Assembly: GCA_019307065.1 (NCBI GenBank)
Contig: JAFDKH010000069.1
Location: 1-38,813, forward strand
Reading direction: 5' to 3'
Source: Deltaproteobacteria bacterium
Lineage (GTDB): Bacteria; Myxococcota; B64-G9
DNA: 38,813 nt
Within the stretch, counting starts at the first letter, position 1, and the number at the start of each line of letters is the position of its first letter. Below the pieces are notes generated by a model, which was given only the letters and a program-made list of their open reading frames with translations, had not been told where the DNA came from and did no database searches. The position numbers and the translations under genes were made by a program. Below are positions 26,617-35,509 of this stretch, piece by piece.

Positions 26617-26756
26617 AGCATGTCTCCCTGCCTGTTATGTCCGCAAGATACCTCAACTGTTCTGGGGAGTGAAACAAAAACGTCAGCCACGCGTTTTGAC
26701 TGAATCTCGAATACCAGCTAACATTTTGTCTGTAAAAGACACGAAGGGCTGAACTC

Positions 26757-28220
26757 ATGTGGTTGTTTAGATCAGCGGTCTTGCTTGTCGTTCTCGGTGT
26801 CACCGCCGGCTGTACGGTCGGCATCATCGAAGTCGATAACGATGCCGGAACAGACGCAGCGACAGATGCGGGCGCGGATGCAGACAACGACAGCGGAGCC
26901 GATCCGGGCAGCGACGCCGGGGCCGATCCAGGCAGCGACCCGGGGGCTGACCCGGGCCAGGATGCCGGCGCCGACCCGGGAGCAGATAGCGACCCGAACG
27001 CCACGCTGATCGAACGGCTCAACACGGTCAGTATAACTGTACCCGAAGGCGTCAAAGCGGGCGTTTCCAACTGGAGAATCTGGGGCAGGGGTTCGCTTTC
27101 GGTCGCCCCGGTCTTCAGCGTCCCGCTGGCCAACTGTCAAACCTTAATCGGCTACACGACCAACGCAGGCGGCAACCTGACTGCCCGGGCTACCCGCCTG
27201 GATGCCAGCGATCAGCTGGTCAACACTTTCGAGCTCGGCTCGGGTTATGAGTTACGCGGATTGGCCGCTGAAGCGGACGGCCACTTCGCCGCTCTTTTAT
27301 GGGACGACGGCGCCAATAAGATCTATATCAGGCGTTTCGACCTGAGCGGCTCGGAGAGCTGGACCACCGAACTGATCAACACCGACAACGCTCCCGACGA
27401 CTTTCTAATCGGGGACAGCCGCATGGAATACGGCGACGGCAAGTACGGCGCCTACTACCACGTACACTCCAACTCGGGTCACGAGGGCGACACCCTGAAA
27501 TGGGCGAGTATTGCCGGCAATGAATCGACCAGCTGGACCTGGGGCTGTTCGCACAGCATGAGCAACTTGCTCAGGTTCAACCCGGCCACAACCAGCTTTC
27601 TGCCGGTCTGCGTGACCGACTGCTACCCGGGAACCTCGGGCGATTTAGAAACCAACTCCCAGGGCGGTATCTACTTGAACCACAGGAGCAGCAAAGTTAT
27701 CGACCTGGATGCCGGTTGTAACGGCAGCGTGGCCGGGGAAATCGGAGGCGCCGCGCTTTCGCCAAGCGGCTGGGCCCTGGTCTTCAACACCCACCAGAAC
27801 CCGATGACCCTGGGCCAAAGCTCTTACAATCCATCGACGATGAATCAGGACATCGGCTTTTCGACCATCGCCCAGAATCTCAGCGCCGGCACCGTCGTCT
27901 GGCTGACCGATACCGACTCTATTAACGAAGCCGACTCGACTATCGCCCGCTGGCAACCAGCCGGCGACGCAAGCGAGCAGTATGTCGTCGGCTGGAATGC
28001 ATCCAATGTCTATTGGTTGTCGCGAATAGACAGCGCGGGAACTTTTCTCGAAGGCCCGCTGGATATTTCTTCGGTGGCAAAATGGGGCCGCCGCGATGAC
28101 CCGCTGCGCCAGCATTTCAACAAAGACATCGTCTGGGCCTGGTTCGACAGTCCCGGAAGCACCACGCTTCATTTTGCCCGCCTGACTTCCGGGGCCGGCT
28201 ACGAGTGCGCATCGTTCTGA
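26757..28220 (+). CDS. Surface lipoprotein with Asp-rich spacer and beta-propeller-like domain
   Basis: 487 residues. Lipobox VTAGC near 19, then about 60 residues of DAG/DPG-type repeats, the same kind of spacer as in the EEP lipoprotein. The remaining 400 residues repeat blocks such as ATRLDASDQLVN, IRRFDLSGSESW and LSRIDSAGTFL, suggesting a beta-propeller or WD-like surface domain, with several Cys. No enzymatic motif is visible. The Asp-rich spacer is low complexity and probably holds the domain away from the membrane. Confidence 0.75.
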   Translation: MWLFRSAVLLVVLGVTAGCTVGIIEVDNDAGTDAATDAGADADNDSGADPGSDAGADPGSDPGADPGQDAGADPGADSDPNATLIERLNTVSITVPEGVKAGVSNWRIWGRGSLSVAPVFSVPLANCQTLIGYTTNAGGNLTARATRLDASDQLVNTFELGSGYELRGLAAEADGHFAALLWDDGANKIYIRRFDLSGSESWTTELINTDNAPDDFLIGDSRMEYGDGKYGAYYHVHSNSGHEGDTLKWASIAGNESTSWTWGCSHSMSNLLRFNPATTSFLPVCVTDCYPGTSGDLETNSQGGIYLNHRSSKVIDLDAGCNGSVAGEIGGAALSPSGWALVFNTHQNPMTLGQSSYNPSTMNQDIGFSTIAQNLSAGTVVWLTDTDSINEADSTIARWQPAGDASEQYVVGWNASNVYWLSRIDSAGTFLEGPLDISSVAKWGRRDDPLRQHFNKDIVWAWFDSPGSTTLHFARLTSGAGYECASF

Positions 28221-28257
28221 GGCCGGGGACAGGGTACGCTCCAAGTCACTGATTTTA

Positions 28258-28353
28258 CAGCAACAAGCAGACCTCCGTCCCTGTTTCCCACAGCAACAAG
28301 CAGACCTCCGTCCCTGTTTTTCCGACAAGCAGACCTCCGTCCCTGTTTTTCCC
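28258..28353 (+). repeat. Three tandem 30-33 base repeats carrying acctccgtccctg
   Basis: Units of 33 (28258-28290), 33 (28291-28323) and about 30 bases (28324-28353), each with caagcag followed by acctccgtccctgttt (core at 28271, 28304 and 28333). Tail to head without unique spacers, in the gap before the RND gene. Same core as at 467, 32326 and 32356. Confidence 0.85.
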
Positions 28354-28433
28354 CCTGTTTTTCCCCAAAAGTGTCCCGCCAAATGGACTACTTTTGCGTC
28401 GTTTCGTGTGCCTGTGATACGGTCTTGCGGATA

Positions 28434-30707
28434 ATGCGCAAGGTTGCAGACTTTATAGTCAGATTCCGCTGGCTGATGATCGTTTCCTTCATTGCGGCCA
28501 CAGCCTTGTCCGCATACCGCTTGCCGAACGCCGAGATTGATCCCGAAATCAAGAGCATGCTACCCGCAGACATGGTCGAGCGGCTCGATCTCAACCGGAT
28601 CGAAGACCTGTTTGGCGGCACTGAAATGGTCATGCTGGTAATTAGTGCCGAAGACGTGCTGGCTACGGACACCCTCAAGCGGCTAAGGAAGATCTCGCGC
28701 AGGATGGGCCGGCTCAAGCAAGTCGATCGGGTGCTGTCCTTGTTCACCCTGAAAGACATCCGCTCACAGGACGATACTCTGGTGGTCGATCCGGCCATCA
28801 AACGTATCCCGACAAATGACGAGTCCCGCGAACGATTGAGGGCCGAGCTGAAAACCAACGAAGTGGTATACGGCAATGTGGTGTCGAAGGACTTCCGGGC
28901 CACCGCGGTGATCGGCATGCTCAATGCGAAAGCCAAGGACGACGAGACCATGGCCGGACTGAAACAACTGATCGCCGATGTGCCCGGCCCCGAGCAAGTC
29001 GAGATCACCGGAATGCCCCACCTCAGGCATCATCTAGCTCACACCATTCCCAAGGAATTCGGGATGCTGATGTCGGTCGGCCTGGCGCTCATGCTGCTTT
29101 TCCTGTTCGCCTGCTTTCGCCAGATCCGGGGAATGCTCCTGCCTTTCGTGGTGGTGGTGATGTCGATTGCCTTTGGCATGGGCCTGATCCCGCTCTTGGG
29201 CTGGAATATCCAGATGATTACAATCCTGGTGCCGATAATCCTGATCGCGGTGGCCAATGACTACGGGATCCACGTTCTGGCACGCTTCCAGGAAGAGAAC
29301 CAACCGGGCGATCAGCGATCCAGCAAAGAGCTGGCAAGAGCGGTAGTGCGGCACCTGGTCTACCCGGTGCTGGTTACCGGCCTGACCACTATCGCCGGAT
29401 TGCTCTGTCTGTTGTCACACATCATCATTCCTGCGCGACAGGTCGGCATTCTGGCCGCCTCGGCCGTGGCCTTCGCCCTGGTGGGCAGCCTGGTTTTCAT
29501 TCCGGCCTGGCTGGCGGTCCTGAAAAAACCAAAACCGGTAGTCGGGGTAACCAACCGCGGCGGTCGTATTCGGCCGCTCGAACGGATGCTGCACGCGGTA
29601 GCCTCCCTGGTTGCCCATCGGCCGCGCGGGCTGCTGGTGAGTGCGGTTGTAATCGCGGCTGTGACTGCCAGTGGCATGTATTTCCTGGTGGTCGATACCG
29701 ATCCGATGGCCGAGCATCCCTACGATTCGCCGATCCGACGGGTAGCCCGTTTGGTCGATAAGAGTTTCGGAGGATCGGCCGCGTTGAGCATGGTGGCCCA
29801 TGGTGACATCAAAGACCCGGCCGTACTCAAGCGAATCGATGCCGTGGAGAAGAGACTGGCAGCCTTGCCCGATGTAGGCCAGACCAGTTCGGTTGCCAAG
29901 CTCGTGCGCCAGATGAACCGGGTACTGGATGACGAAAGCCCCGAGCCTAACAAGATTCCCGATACCCGCCAGGCGGTGGCCCAGTACTTCCTGCTCTACT
30001 CGATGGCCGGTGACCCCGAGGACTTCGATCGGGTCGTTGATTTCAACTACGAAAACTCGCTGATCACCGCCAGGTTGAACACCCTCAGCTCAAATGCCAT
30101 CAACCGTGTCATGGAGTTCGCCAGAGCGGAAAAAGCCGCGGCCCCCGAGGGATTCTTTCCGGTGGTCGGCGGATTCATCGGAATACTCGGCCGCATGTCG
30201 GAGGCAATTGTCAACGGCCAGATTGCCAGCTTGCTGCTTTCTTTAGTGCTGGTCAGCTTGCTGGTGATGATGCTGTTTCGTTCGTTCGTGGCGGGAATTC
30301 TAGCGGTTATCCCTATCGGAATGGCCCTGGCCCTGCTGTTCGGCCTGATGGGCTATACCGGTATCCCGCTCAATATCACAACCGCCATGCTGTCTTCGAT
30401 CATGATCGGAGTCGGCATCGACTACACCATCCATTTCTTGTGGCGCTACCGCGAGGAGCGGCGTAAGGGTAAGCAGCCGCCCGAGGCGGTGCGCGTCACC
30501 CTGACCACCACCGGGAGGGGAATCGTTTTCAACGCCCTGTCGGTTATCATTGGGTTCGCGGCCTTGTTCCTGTCTTACTTTCTGGCCTTACAGTGGTTCG
30601 GCTTCTTAGTGGTAGTCACGATCGGCGCCTGCCTGGTGGGTGCCCTGGGCCTCCTGCCGGCCCTGTGTTTAGTGTTGCGACCCCGGTTCTTAGAACCTCG
30701 AAATTGA
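28434..30707 (+). CDS. MMPL/RND-family exporter
   Basis: 757 residues from ATG 28434; a GTG at 28371 in the same frame would add 21 residues and begins next to the repeat array, so it is less likely. Two homologous halves, each with one N-terminal helix (MRKVADFIVRFRW... and ...RGLLVSAVVIAAV), a large periplasmic loop and five to six helices. Charged motifs sit within the membrane bundles: VANDYGIHVLARF and GVGIDYTIHFLWRYREE. This is the layout of proton-driven RND permeases of the MMPL/HpnN type, often lipid or hopanoid transporters. No adaptor or outer-membrane factor gene is adjacent. Confidence 0.87.
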   Translation: MRKVADFIVRFRWLMIVSFIAATALSAYRLPNAEIDPEIKSMLPADMVERLDLNRIEDLFGGTEMVMLVISAEDVLATDTLKRLRKISRRMGRLKQVDRVLSLFTLKDIRSQDDTLVVDPAIKRIPTNDESRERLRAELKTNEVVYGNVVSKDFRATAVIGMLNAKAKDDETMAGLKQLIADVPGPEQVEITGMPHLRHHLAHTIPKEFGMLMSVGLALMLLFLFACFRQIRGMLLPFVVVVMSIAFGMGLIPLLGWNIQMITILVPIILIAVANDYGIHVLARFQEENQPGDQRSSKELARAVVRHLVYPVLVTGLTTIAGLLCLLSHIIIPARQVGILAASAVAFALVGSLVFIPAWLAVLKKPKPVVGVTNRGGRIRPLERMLHAVASLVAHRPRGLLVSAVVIAAVTASGMYFLVVDTDPMAEHPYDSPIRRVARLVDKSFGGSAALSMVAHGDIKDPAVLKRIDAVEKRLAALPDVGQTSSVAKLVRQMNRVLDDESPEPNKIPDTRQAVAQYFLLYSMAGDPEDFDRVVDFNYENSLITARLNTLSSNAINRVMEFARAEKAAAPEGFFPVVGGFIGILGRMSEAIVNGQIASLLLSLVLVSLLVMMLFRSFVAGILAVIPIGMALALLFGLMGYTGIPLNITTAMLSSIMIGVGIDYTIHFLWRYREERRKGKQPPEAVRVTLTTTGRGIVFNALSVIIGFAALFLSYFLALQWFGFLVVVTIGACLVGALGLLPALCLVLRPRFLEPRN

Positions 30708-30727
30708 AGTGCTTGAGAGATTATTAT

Positions 30728-31708
30728 CTAGAACTTGTCCGAGAGTTTTTCCAACAAAGTTCCCGCCTTCAGCTTTTTGCCGCGTATCTCGATATCCTTG
30801 GTCAAGCGATAGAGGATCTTGTTCCTCTTGTTCTTGAAGGCGTTCTTCCTGCCTGTGTACCAGACCCGCACGCCAGCGTACTCGATCCCCGCAAGTTTTT
30901 CCATTTCCAAGACTTGTTTTTCCCGCCGGGAGAAAACGGAATCCTTGTTTTTCGGGTCGATCTCCTTGAAAGCGTCCTTGAATTCATCGTTTGTGTCGCA
31001 CTGTTTCGCTCCAACGGATGGACTGAGTATCTTGCGCAGGGTGGTTTCATCGGGTTTCCCGCTCAGAACTTTCAGATCGAGGGCTTCGTCGTGCGCAACC
31101 AGTTCGTTGATGTTCATTGCCCGGCGTGCCCACTCAAGGCACTGCCTCGAACGGAAGACGAGGGGTTTCCTGCCCTTGCCGGTCTCCTTCCATTCCTTCC
31201 ACTGCTCGTAATACTTCTCGATCAGATCCAGGTTGATCCACACCGGATACCTTTCTCCCAGGCACACATCGGAGAGAGGTTTGTCCTTAGCGTTCTTGCC
31301 GGTTGCATACTCGTGGGCAACCCGGGTGCACTGCTTCAGGTACCCCTCTGCGCTTGTCGCCTTCACGCGTTTGAGTAGCCCTTGAAAGTATTTTTTTGTT
31401 TTCAGTTCGTCCAGTACGGAGGGATAGAGATGACGAGCCGCATACAGTTTTCCAATTAACGTCTGATAGTCCGATTCCTTGACTTCTTCGGGGTTTGCCT
31501 TCCCTTTCATGATCTGCGGGCAGGTATGGCGGAAAAGCCAGTCCATGGCATTCCTGCCGGTGTTCTTTTCTCCGGAAGTTACTCGTTTCTTCTGGGGAAT
31601 CTGCTTATCGAAGATCGAATTTGAGTCGCCCGCCCTGGTCTGCATGGTGTACCCGCCGACGAGAACACAGGACACGACGATTACCGCGTTAATAAAAGGT
31701 TTCATCAT
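30728..31708 (-). CDS. Exported protein of unknown function
   Basis: 326 residues. N-terminal hydrophobic segment MKPFINAVIVVSCVLVGGY then a polar, Lys/Glu-rich mature part (about 55 Lys), largely helical, with RHTCPQIM and a C-terminal region rich in KNKRNK. Strong GGGGAGGAG before the ATG pair at 31708/31705. No domain recognised. A 261-residue plus-strand frame overlapping it (30593-31378) is rejected because it has no start signal and runs into the RND gene. Confidence 0.65.
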   Translation of the reverse strand: MMKPFINAVIVVSCVLVGGYTMQTRAGDSNSIFDKQIPQKKRVTSGEKNTGRNAMDWLFRHTCPQIMKGKANPEEVKESDYQTLIGKLYAARHLYPSVLDELKTKKYFQGLLKRVKATSAEGYLKQCTRVAHEYATGKNAKDKPLSDVCLGERYPVWINLDLIEKYYEQWKEWKETGKGRKPLVFRSRQCLEWARRAMNINELVAHDEALDLKVLSGKPDETTLRKILSPSVGAKQCDTNDEFKDAFKEIDPKNKDSVFSRREKQVLEMEKLAGIEYAGVRVWYTGRKNAFKNKRNKILYRLTKDIEIRGKKLKAGTLLEKLSDKF

Positions 31709-31762
31709 GCTCCTCCCCTGATTGGTTGTTTATGGCTTTAAGCTCACATTTCGGTTGGAGAT

Positions 31763-32209
31763 TCACCGTCCCCGAGATTTTGTCCCCGAGATTTCTCTAT
31801 CATCGGCATCACAAGCCCGGCGGATGGCAAAGCCCCGCTTGCCTTGTGAATCGGCTATGTATTCGTCTATGTAGTCGTCGATATCAACCGGGGAAAAAGA
31901 GATCGGTTCGCGGTTTTCATCGAGGGCCAGCTGCAGGCGCTCTTCGGGTGCGACCGACAGGGACAAATATGCGCAACCGCAGATCATGTACATGCCAAAG
32001 CCCTGCATGAACTCGACCACTTCGCGCACGAAATCCCGGACGTCTTCCAGTCTGGCCCCCTCGGGCTGTCCCATGGCCTTGCAGAATTCCTCGGTTCTGA
32101 CGGCGACCATGTCGGCCCCCTCCCTTTCCGCAATGATCCCGGCGAGAGTAAGCAGCTTGTGAGCAAGTTGCCAGGCTCTTTTTCTCTGTGTCAGATCTGC
32201 TTTTGACAT
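31763..32209 (-). CDS. Small cytoplasmic protein of unknown function
   Basis: 148 residues, mostly acidic and helical (LAHKLLTLAGIIAEREGADMV, VREVVEFMQGFGMYMICGCAYLSLSV). No signal peptide or membrane span. Its last codons fall in a tandem 14-base direct repeat (31768-31794), so the C-terminus (EISGTKSRGR) may be derived from an inserted repeat. Start support is only moderate. Not recognised. Confidence 0.5.
   Translation of the reverse strand: MSKADLTQRKRAWQLAHKLLTLAGIIAEREGADMVAVRTEEFCKAMGQPEGARLEDVRDFVREVVEFMQGFGMYMICGCAYLSLSVAPEERLQLALDENREPISFSPVDIDDYIDEYIADSQGKRGFAIRRACDADDREISGTKSRGR
31768..31794. repeat. Tandem direct repeat gtccccgagattt (two copies, 14-base period)
   Basis: gtccccgagattt occurs at 31768-31780 and again at 31782-31794, over the 3' end of the small minus-strand gene. 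Different from the acctccgtccctg word, but also C-rich and possibly another short insertion element. Confidence 0.7.
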
Positions 32210-32325
32210 ATTTCGATCTTACAGCCTCATCCCGGCAGGTCAACCGAAACGTATGTTCAACTAATCATTACCCTGTTGGAAGTTGTCCAGAATGCAGGTT
32301 GACAGATACTGAGTGCATCAAGCCT

Positions 32326-32368
32326 ACCTCCGTCCCTGGTCTGGTCCTTTTTTCTACCTCCGTCCCTG
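32326..32368 (+). repeat. Two copies of the acctccgtccctg word, 30-base period
   Basis: Cores at 32326-32338 and 32356-32368, separated by tctggtcctttttt-type sequence, just upstream of the predicted arsR promoter. Same orientation as the other copies. Confidence 0.8.
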
Positions 32369-32385
32369 CTTTAATCCTTTTTTAC

Positions 32386-32414
32386 TTGCACATAATCGAA
32401 TATGCGGGTATGTG
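32386..32414 (+). promoter_or_regulatory. Possible sigma-70 promoter of the arsR operon
   Basis: TTGCAC (32386-32391), a 17-base gap, then TATGTG (32409-32414). A direct repeat gggtatg (32406-32412, 32414-32420) overlaps the -10 site and could be part of an ArsR operator. Prediction by eye only. Confidence 0.35.
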
Positions 32415-32432
32415 GGTATGAAGGAGGTAAGC

Positions 32433-32792
32433 ATGAGAATGCTGACAGAGATTTACAAGGCGCTTTCGGAGGAGACCCGGCTGCAGATCATGGGCATGCT
32501 ACTCCTGCACGGGGAGCTATGTGTTTGTGATGTGGAGGGGGCCCTCGAGATTACCCAGTCCAAATCTTCGCGCCACTTGCGCACCCTGCTCCATTCGGGA
32601 CTGGTGACCAATCGGCGCGGAGGATCGTGGATGCACTACCGGATCCCGAAAAACCTGAGCGAACCTCACAGTGTGATCATCCGGACATTACGCAAGGCCC
32701 TCGGCGACGAAAACATCGCCGACCTGGAAGTGAAGCTTTCTGAATGGTTTAAAAAAAAGGAGCGGATCGGGACCGCTTGCAAGGCTTCCTAA
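32433..32792 (+). CDS. arsR: ArsR-family metalloregulator, arsenite-sensor type
   Basis: 119 residues from ATG 32433, with AAGGAGG (32421-32427) five bases upstream; the frame is open further upstream into repeats. Winged-helix ArsR/SmtB fold with ELCVCD (Cys30, Cys32), the As(III)/Sb(III)-binding motif in the metal-sensing helix, then QSKSSRHLRTL (recognition helix) and GSWMHYRI (wing). Predicted to repress its own operon until a soft metalloid binds. Followed by a permease and two thiol-redox genes. Confidence 0.88.
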   Translation: MRMLTEIYKALSEETRLQIMGMLLLHGELCVCDVEGALEITQSKSSRHLRTLLHSGLVTNRRGGSWMHYRIPKNLSEPHSVIIRTLRKALGDENIADLEVKLSEWFKKKERIGTACKAS

Positions 32793-32851
32793 CGTACATT
32801 TTCTAAAGTGGCTCGAGCGCAAATATTTCTGAGAACGAGCTGGAGTTCCGA

Positions 32852-34150
32852 ATGAAAGAATGGAAAAAGTTCGCCTGGCTGGCGGGTATTTTCCTGGTGG
32901 CGTACTTTTTGCCTCTGGGCAATCCCAAGGTCTCCAACGCAGTTTTGGAGGCTTTTCGGCTGCTGCAATGGTACGCAATCCACCACACTCTGGCCTGCGT
33001 GGTCCCGGCCATGTTCATCGCCGGGGCCATCTCCACTTTCCTCTCCCAGGCATCGGTGATGCGCTATCTCGGCCCGAAGTCCAAACGGATGACGGCCTAT
33101 GCGGTGGCGTCGGTTTCGGGCATCATCCTGGCGGTCTGCTCCTGCAGCGTACTTCCCATGTTCGCCGGAATCTATACAATGGGCGCCGGCCTCGGCCCGG
33201 CCAGCGCTTTTCTCTACTCCGGCCCGGCCATCAACGTAATGGCCATTTTCCTGTCGGCCCGGGTGCTGGGCCTCGACCTCGGTCTGGCACGGGCCATCGG
33301 GGCGGTTGTCTTCGCAGTCATCATCGGACTGCTGATGTCCCTGTTCTTTAGACGCTCTGAAAGAAAACGTGTCGAAGCTGCCCAGATCCCCCAAGCACCG
33401 CCCAACCCCAGGCCGCTCTGGAAGACGTCGCTTTACTTCCTGTGCATGATCTTGTTTCTGGTTTTCTCGGACTGGTACAACACCAACGACGTGACTATCA
33501 CGACCAACGACGGCGCAACTATCAGTGCCAACATCCGCTATGACACCCAGAACCACATCGACTTCAAGGAGTACGACCAAGATGGCCGCCTTGCTCCGGA
33601 CTCCCAACGACTCAACAAGGACGAGATCACCTCGATCGAACCGGTCCCCAGCGTAACCCAAAGCATCCACGGCGTGAAATGGTACATCGCCGGTTTCATG
33701 GGGTTGCTTACGCTGCTGATGGTCTGGCGCTGGTTCTCCCGCGCCGAGGTCAAAGAGTGGATGAGTGCCACCTGGGACTTCGGCCTGATGATCATTCCGC
33801 TTCTGTTCGGGGGCGTGTTCATCACCGGATTCATCGGCGGACTGATCCCGGAACATGCGGTCGCCGGCGTGATTGGCGGCAACAGCCTGCTTTCCAACTT
33901 CTTTGCTTCGTTTGTTGGAATGATTTGGTACTTCGCAACCCTGACCGAGATACCGATCGTTGAGATGCTCATAAATTTGGGCATGGGCAAGGGACCGGCC
34001 TTGTCGTTGCTGTTGGCTGGGCCGGCGCTTTCTTTGCCCAGCCTGCTGGTGATCTACAAGGTCGTCGGCGGTAAGAAGACGCTCGTTTTCTGCCTGCTAA
34101 CGGTAGTCATGTCCACGTTGGTGGGATTCATTTTCGGACTGATCGCATAA
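32852..34150 (+). CDS. DUF318/ArsP-like permease
   Basis: 432 residues, about 8-10 membrane helices. Contains CSCSVLPMFAGIYTMGAGLGPASAFLYSGPAINVMAI, the hallmark of the DUF318 (ArsP) permeases, and a second matching half GGVFITGFIGGLIPEH with LLLAGPALSLPSLLVIYKV. Some members export organoarsenicals; others are of unknown substrate. Between the halves (about 209-273) lies a hydrophilic domain of beta-rich sequence (TITTNDGATISANI) that is unusual for the family as I know it. ATG 32852 has TGGAG upstream. The arsR location points to soft-metalloid or thiol-bound substrate. Confidence 0.8.
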   Translation: MKEWKKFAWLAGIFLVAYFLPLGNPKVSNAVLEAFRLLQWYAIHHTLACVVPAMFIAGAISTFLSQASVMRYLGPKSKRMTAYAVASVSGIILAVCSCSVLPMFAGIYTMGAGLGPASAFLYSGPAINVMAIFLSARVLGLDLGLARAIGAVVFAVIIGLLMSLFFRRSERKRVEAAQIPQAPPNPRPLWKTSLYFLCMILFLVFSDWYNTNDVTITTNDGATISANIRYDTQNHIDFKEYDQDGRLAPDSQRLNKDEITSIEPVPSVTQSIHGVKWYIAGFMGLLTLLMVWRWFSRAEVKEWMSATWDFGLMIIPLLFGGVFITGFIGGLIPEHAVAGVIGGNSLLSNFFASFVGMIWYFATLTEIPIVEMLINLGMGKGPALSLLLAGPALSLPSLLVIYKVVGGKKTLVFCLLTVVMSTLVGFIFGLIA

Positions 34151-34166
34151 TCGAAGGAGAACTGAC

Positions 34167-34409
34167 ATGAAGATACAAGTACTCGGCCCGGGCTGTATGA
34201 AGTGTAACAAGTTGTACGAAGAGGCACAAAAGGCGATCGGCCTGGCTAACGTTACAGCCGAGCTAGAAAAGATCGATAAGATCGACCAGATCATGAAATT
34301 CGGGATTGCCATCACACCGGCCTTGATTATCAATGGGCAGATCAAGGCCTCGGGCAAGGTTCCCAAGGCGGACCAGATCGCGGCCTGGCTGAAAGAGATG
34401 GAGACATAA
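34167..34409 (+). CDS. Small thioredoxin-fold protein (TM0996/MTH895 type)
   Basis: 80 residues. MKIQVLGPGCMKCNKLYEEA with redox Cys10 and Cys13, TPALIINGQIKASGKVP (cis-Pro loop), as in the archaeal-type minimal thioredoxins. GAAGGAGA lies upstream of the ATG. Cytoplasmic disulfide reductase; probably exchanges electrons with the neighbouring CcdA-like protein or hands metalloid to the permease. Confidence 0.88.
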   Translation: MKIQVLGPGCMKCNKLYEEAQKAIGLANVTAELEKIDKIDQIMKFGIAITPALIINGQIKASGKVPKADQIAAWLKEMET

Positions 34410-34412
34410 AAG

Positions 34413-35468
34413 GTGTTTGAAGACTTCGTAAATAACGCAGGCTTGTACATCCAGACCAACCCGTGGTTGGCCGTGGTGGCTGTGTTCGTGGGCGGTATCC
34501 TGACCGCGTCCAATCCCTGCGTGCTGGCCATGATCCCGCTGATGATGAGTTTCGTAGCCGGACGCAGAGAAAAAGACGCCGGTATCCTGAGGGCTTTTCT
34601 CTATTCGCTGGTCTTCGTGCTCGGATTGTCTTTAACGTTCACCTTGCTGGGTGTCATCGCCGCCCTGGCCGGCAGCCTGTATGGAGAAGTGTCGGGAGTC
34701 TGGAACTGGATAGTCGCCGCGGTGTGCCTGGTGATGGGACTGCACCTGATGGGCGTTTTGAAGTTCAGCATCCCGATGCCGTTCAACATACAACCCAAGA
34801 TCCGCGGCGGACTGGGAGCTTTCATCCTGGGCTTGTTGTTTGGGGTGGTCTCCGCCCCGTGTGCCGCGCCGATTCTGGTCGTCTTGCTGACCTACCTGGC
34901 CGGGTCGGGTGCCTCGGTCACCTATGGTGGGTTTCTGCTGCTGATCTATGCGCTTGGACACAGCGTTTTGATTCTAATCGCCGGGACGTCTATGGGATTT
35001 GCCAAGAAACTCATCGAATCCAAGCGAGCGGCTACTACCATGGAATGGCTCCGCAGAGGAGCGGGGTTGCTGATCGTGCTGGTTGGCATATTTTTCGCCT
35101 ATCAAGGCATCGCAAAAAATGCAGCAGAGCCTGAAAAGAAGACCGTCTTGGAAACCAATTCGCCAGCCAAGCCAGCCAAGCCGAAAGTTTCCCGCATCGT
35201 TTTCATCGGCCAAAAGGAGGCCTGCGAGTGCACCCGAAATCGGATCGAGGCCAGCTGGGAGGCTCTTCAGGCTGCCAACTCCTCCAGCCCCAAGTTGCCT
35301 GTGGAAAGGATAGACCGGGACGCACAAGCCAAGGCTGCCGAGAAGTACACTGAAATGAAGGCGCTGATGGTCGTTCCGGGAATCTATTGCCTGGATGCCA
35401 AGGGAGCACTGATCGAAATGCTCCAAGGAGAAGTGACCAAGGACAAGATCGCCAAGCTGCTGGAGTAG
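34413..35468 (+). CDS. CcdA/DsbD-like membrane thiol transporter fused to a thioredoxin-like domain
   Basis: 351 residues, GTG start three bases after the previous stop. Six predicted helices with the two membrane cysteines of CcdA, Cys36 (SNPCVLAMIPL) and Cys150 (VSAPCAAPIL). After a Pro/Lys/Ala-rich linker (about 240-255) comes a C-terminal domain of about 95 residues that begins RIVFIGQKEACECT (Cys271, Cys273) and ends in a thioredoxin-like alpha/beta pattern. It passes reducing power across the membrane. The C-terminal CxC motif is atypical and may be a metalloid-binding or redox site. Last gene of the arsR operon. Confidence 0.83.
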   Translation: MFEDFVNNAGLYIQTNPWLAVVAVFVGGILTASNPCVLAMIPLMMSFVAGRREKDAGILRAFLYSLVFVLGLSLTFTLLGVIAALAGSLYGEVSGVWNWIVAAVCLVMGLHLMGVLKFSIPMPFNIQPKIRGGLGAFILGLLFGVVSAPCAAPILVVLLTYLAGSGASVTYGGFLLLIYALGHSVLILIAGTSMGFAKKLIESKRAATTMEWLRRGAGLLIVLVGIFFAYQGIAKNAAEPEKKTVLETNSPAKPAKPKVSRIVFIGQKEACECTRNRIEASWEALQAANSSSPKLPVERIDRDAQAKAAEKYTEMKALMVVPGIYCLDAKGALIEMLQGEVTKDKIAKLLE

Positions 35469-35509
35469 TATGGGCGCCACAAATTTTCTAAGGGAAGTCG
35501 AGTTAGTCG

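Noticed and set aside
28258-28353. Possible CRISPR array
   Set aside because: Only three near-identical tandem units and no unique spacers between them; the core also occurs singly elsewhere.
30593-31378. 261-residue plus-strand frame
   Set aside because: Begins inside the RND gene, no ribosome site; the minus-strand gene has a signal peptide and strong Shine-Dalgarno sequence.
32789-33856. 355-residue minus-strand frame opposite the permease
   Set aside because: Shadow of the permease, rich in His/Gln/Asp as expected for antisense of hydrophobic coding sequence.
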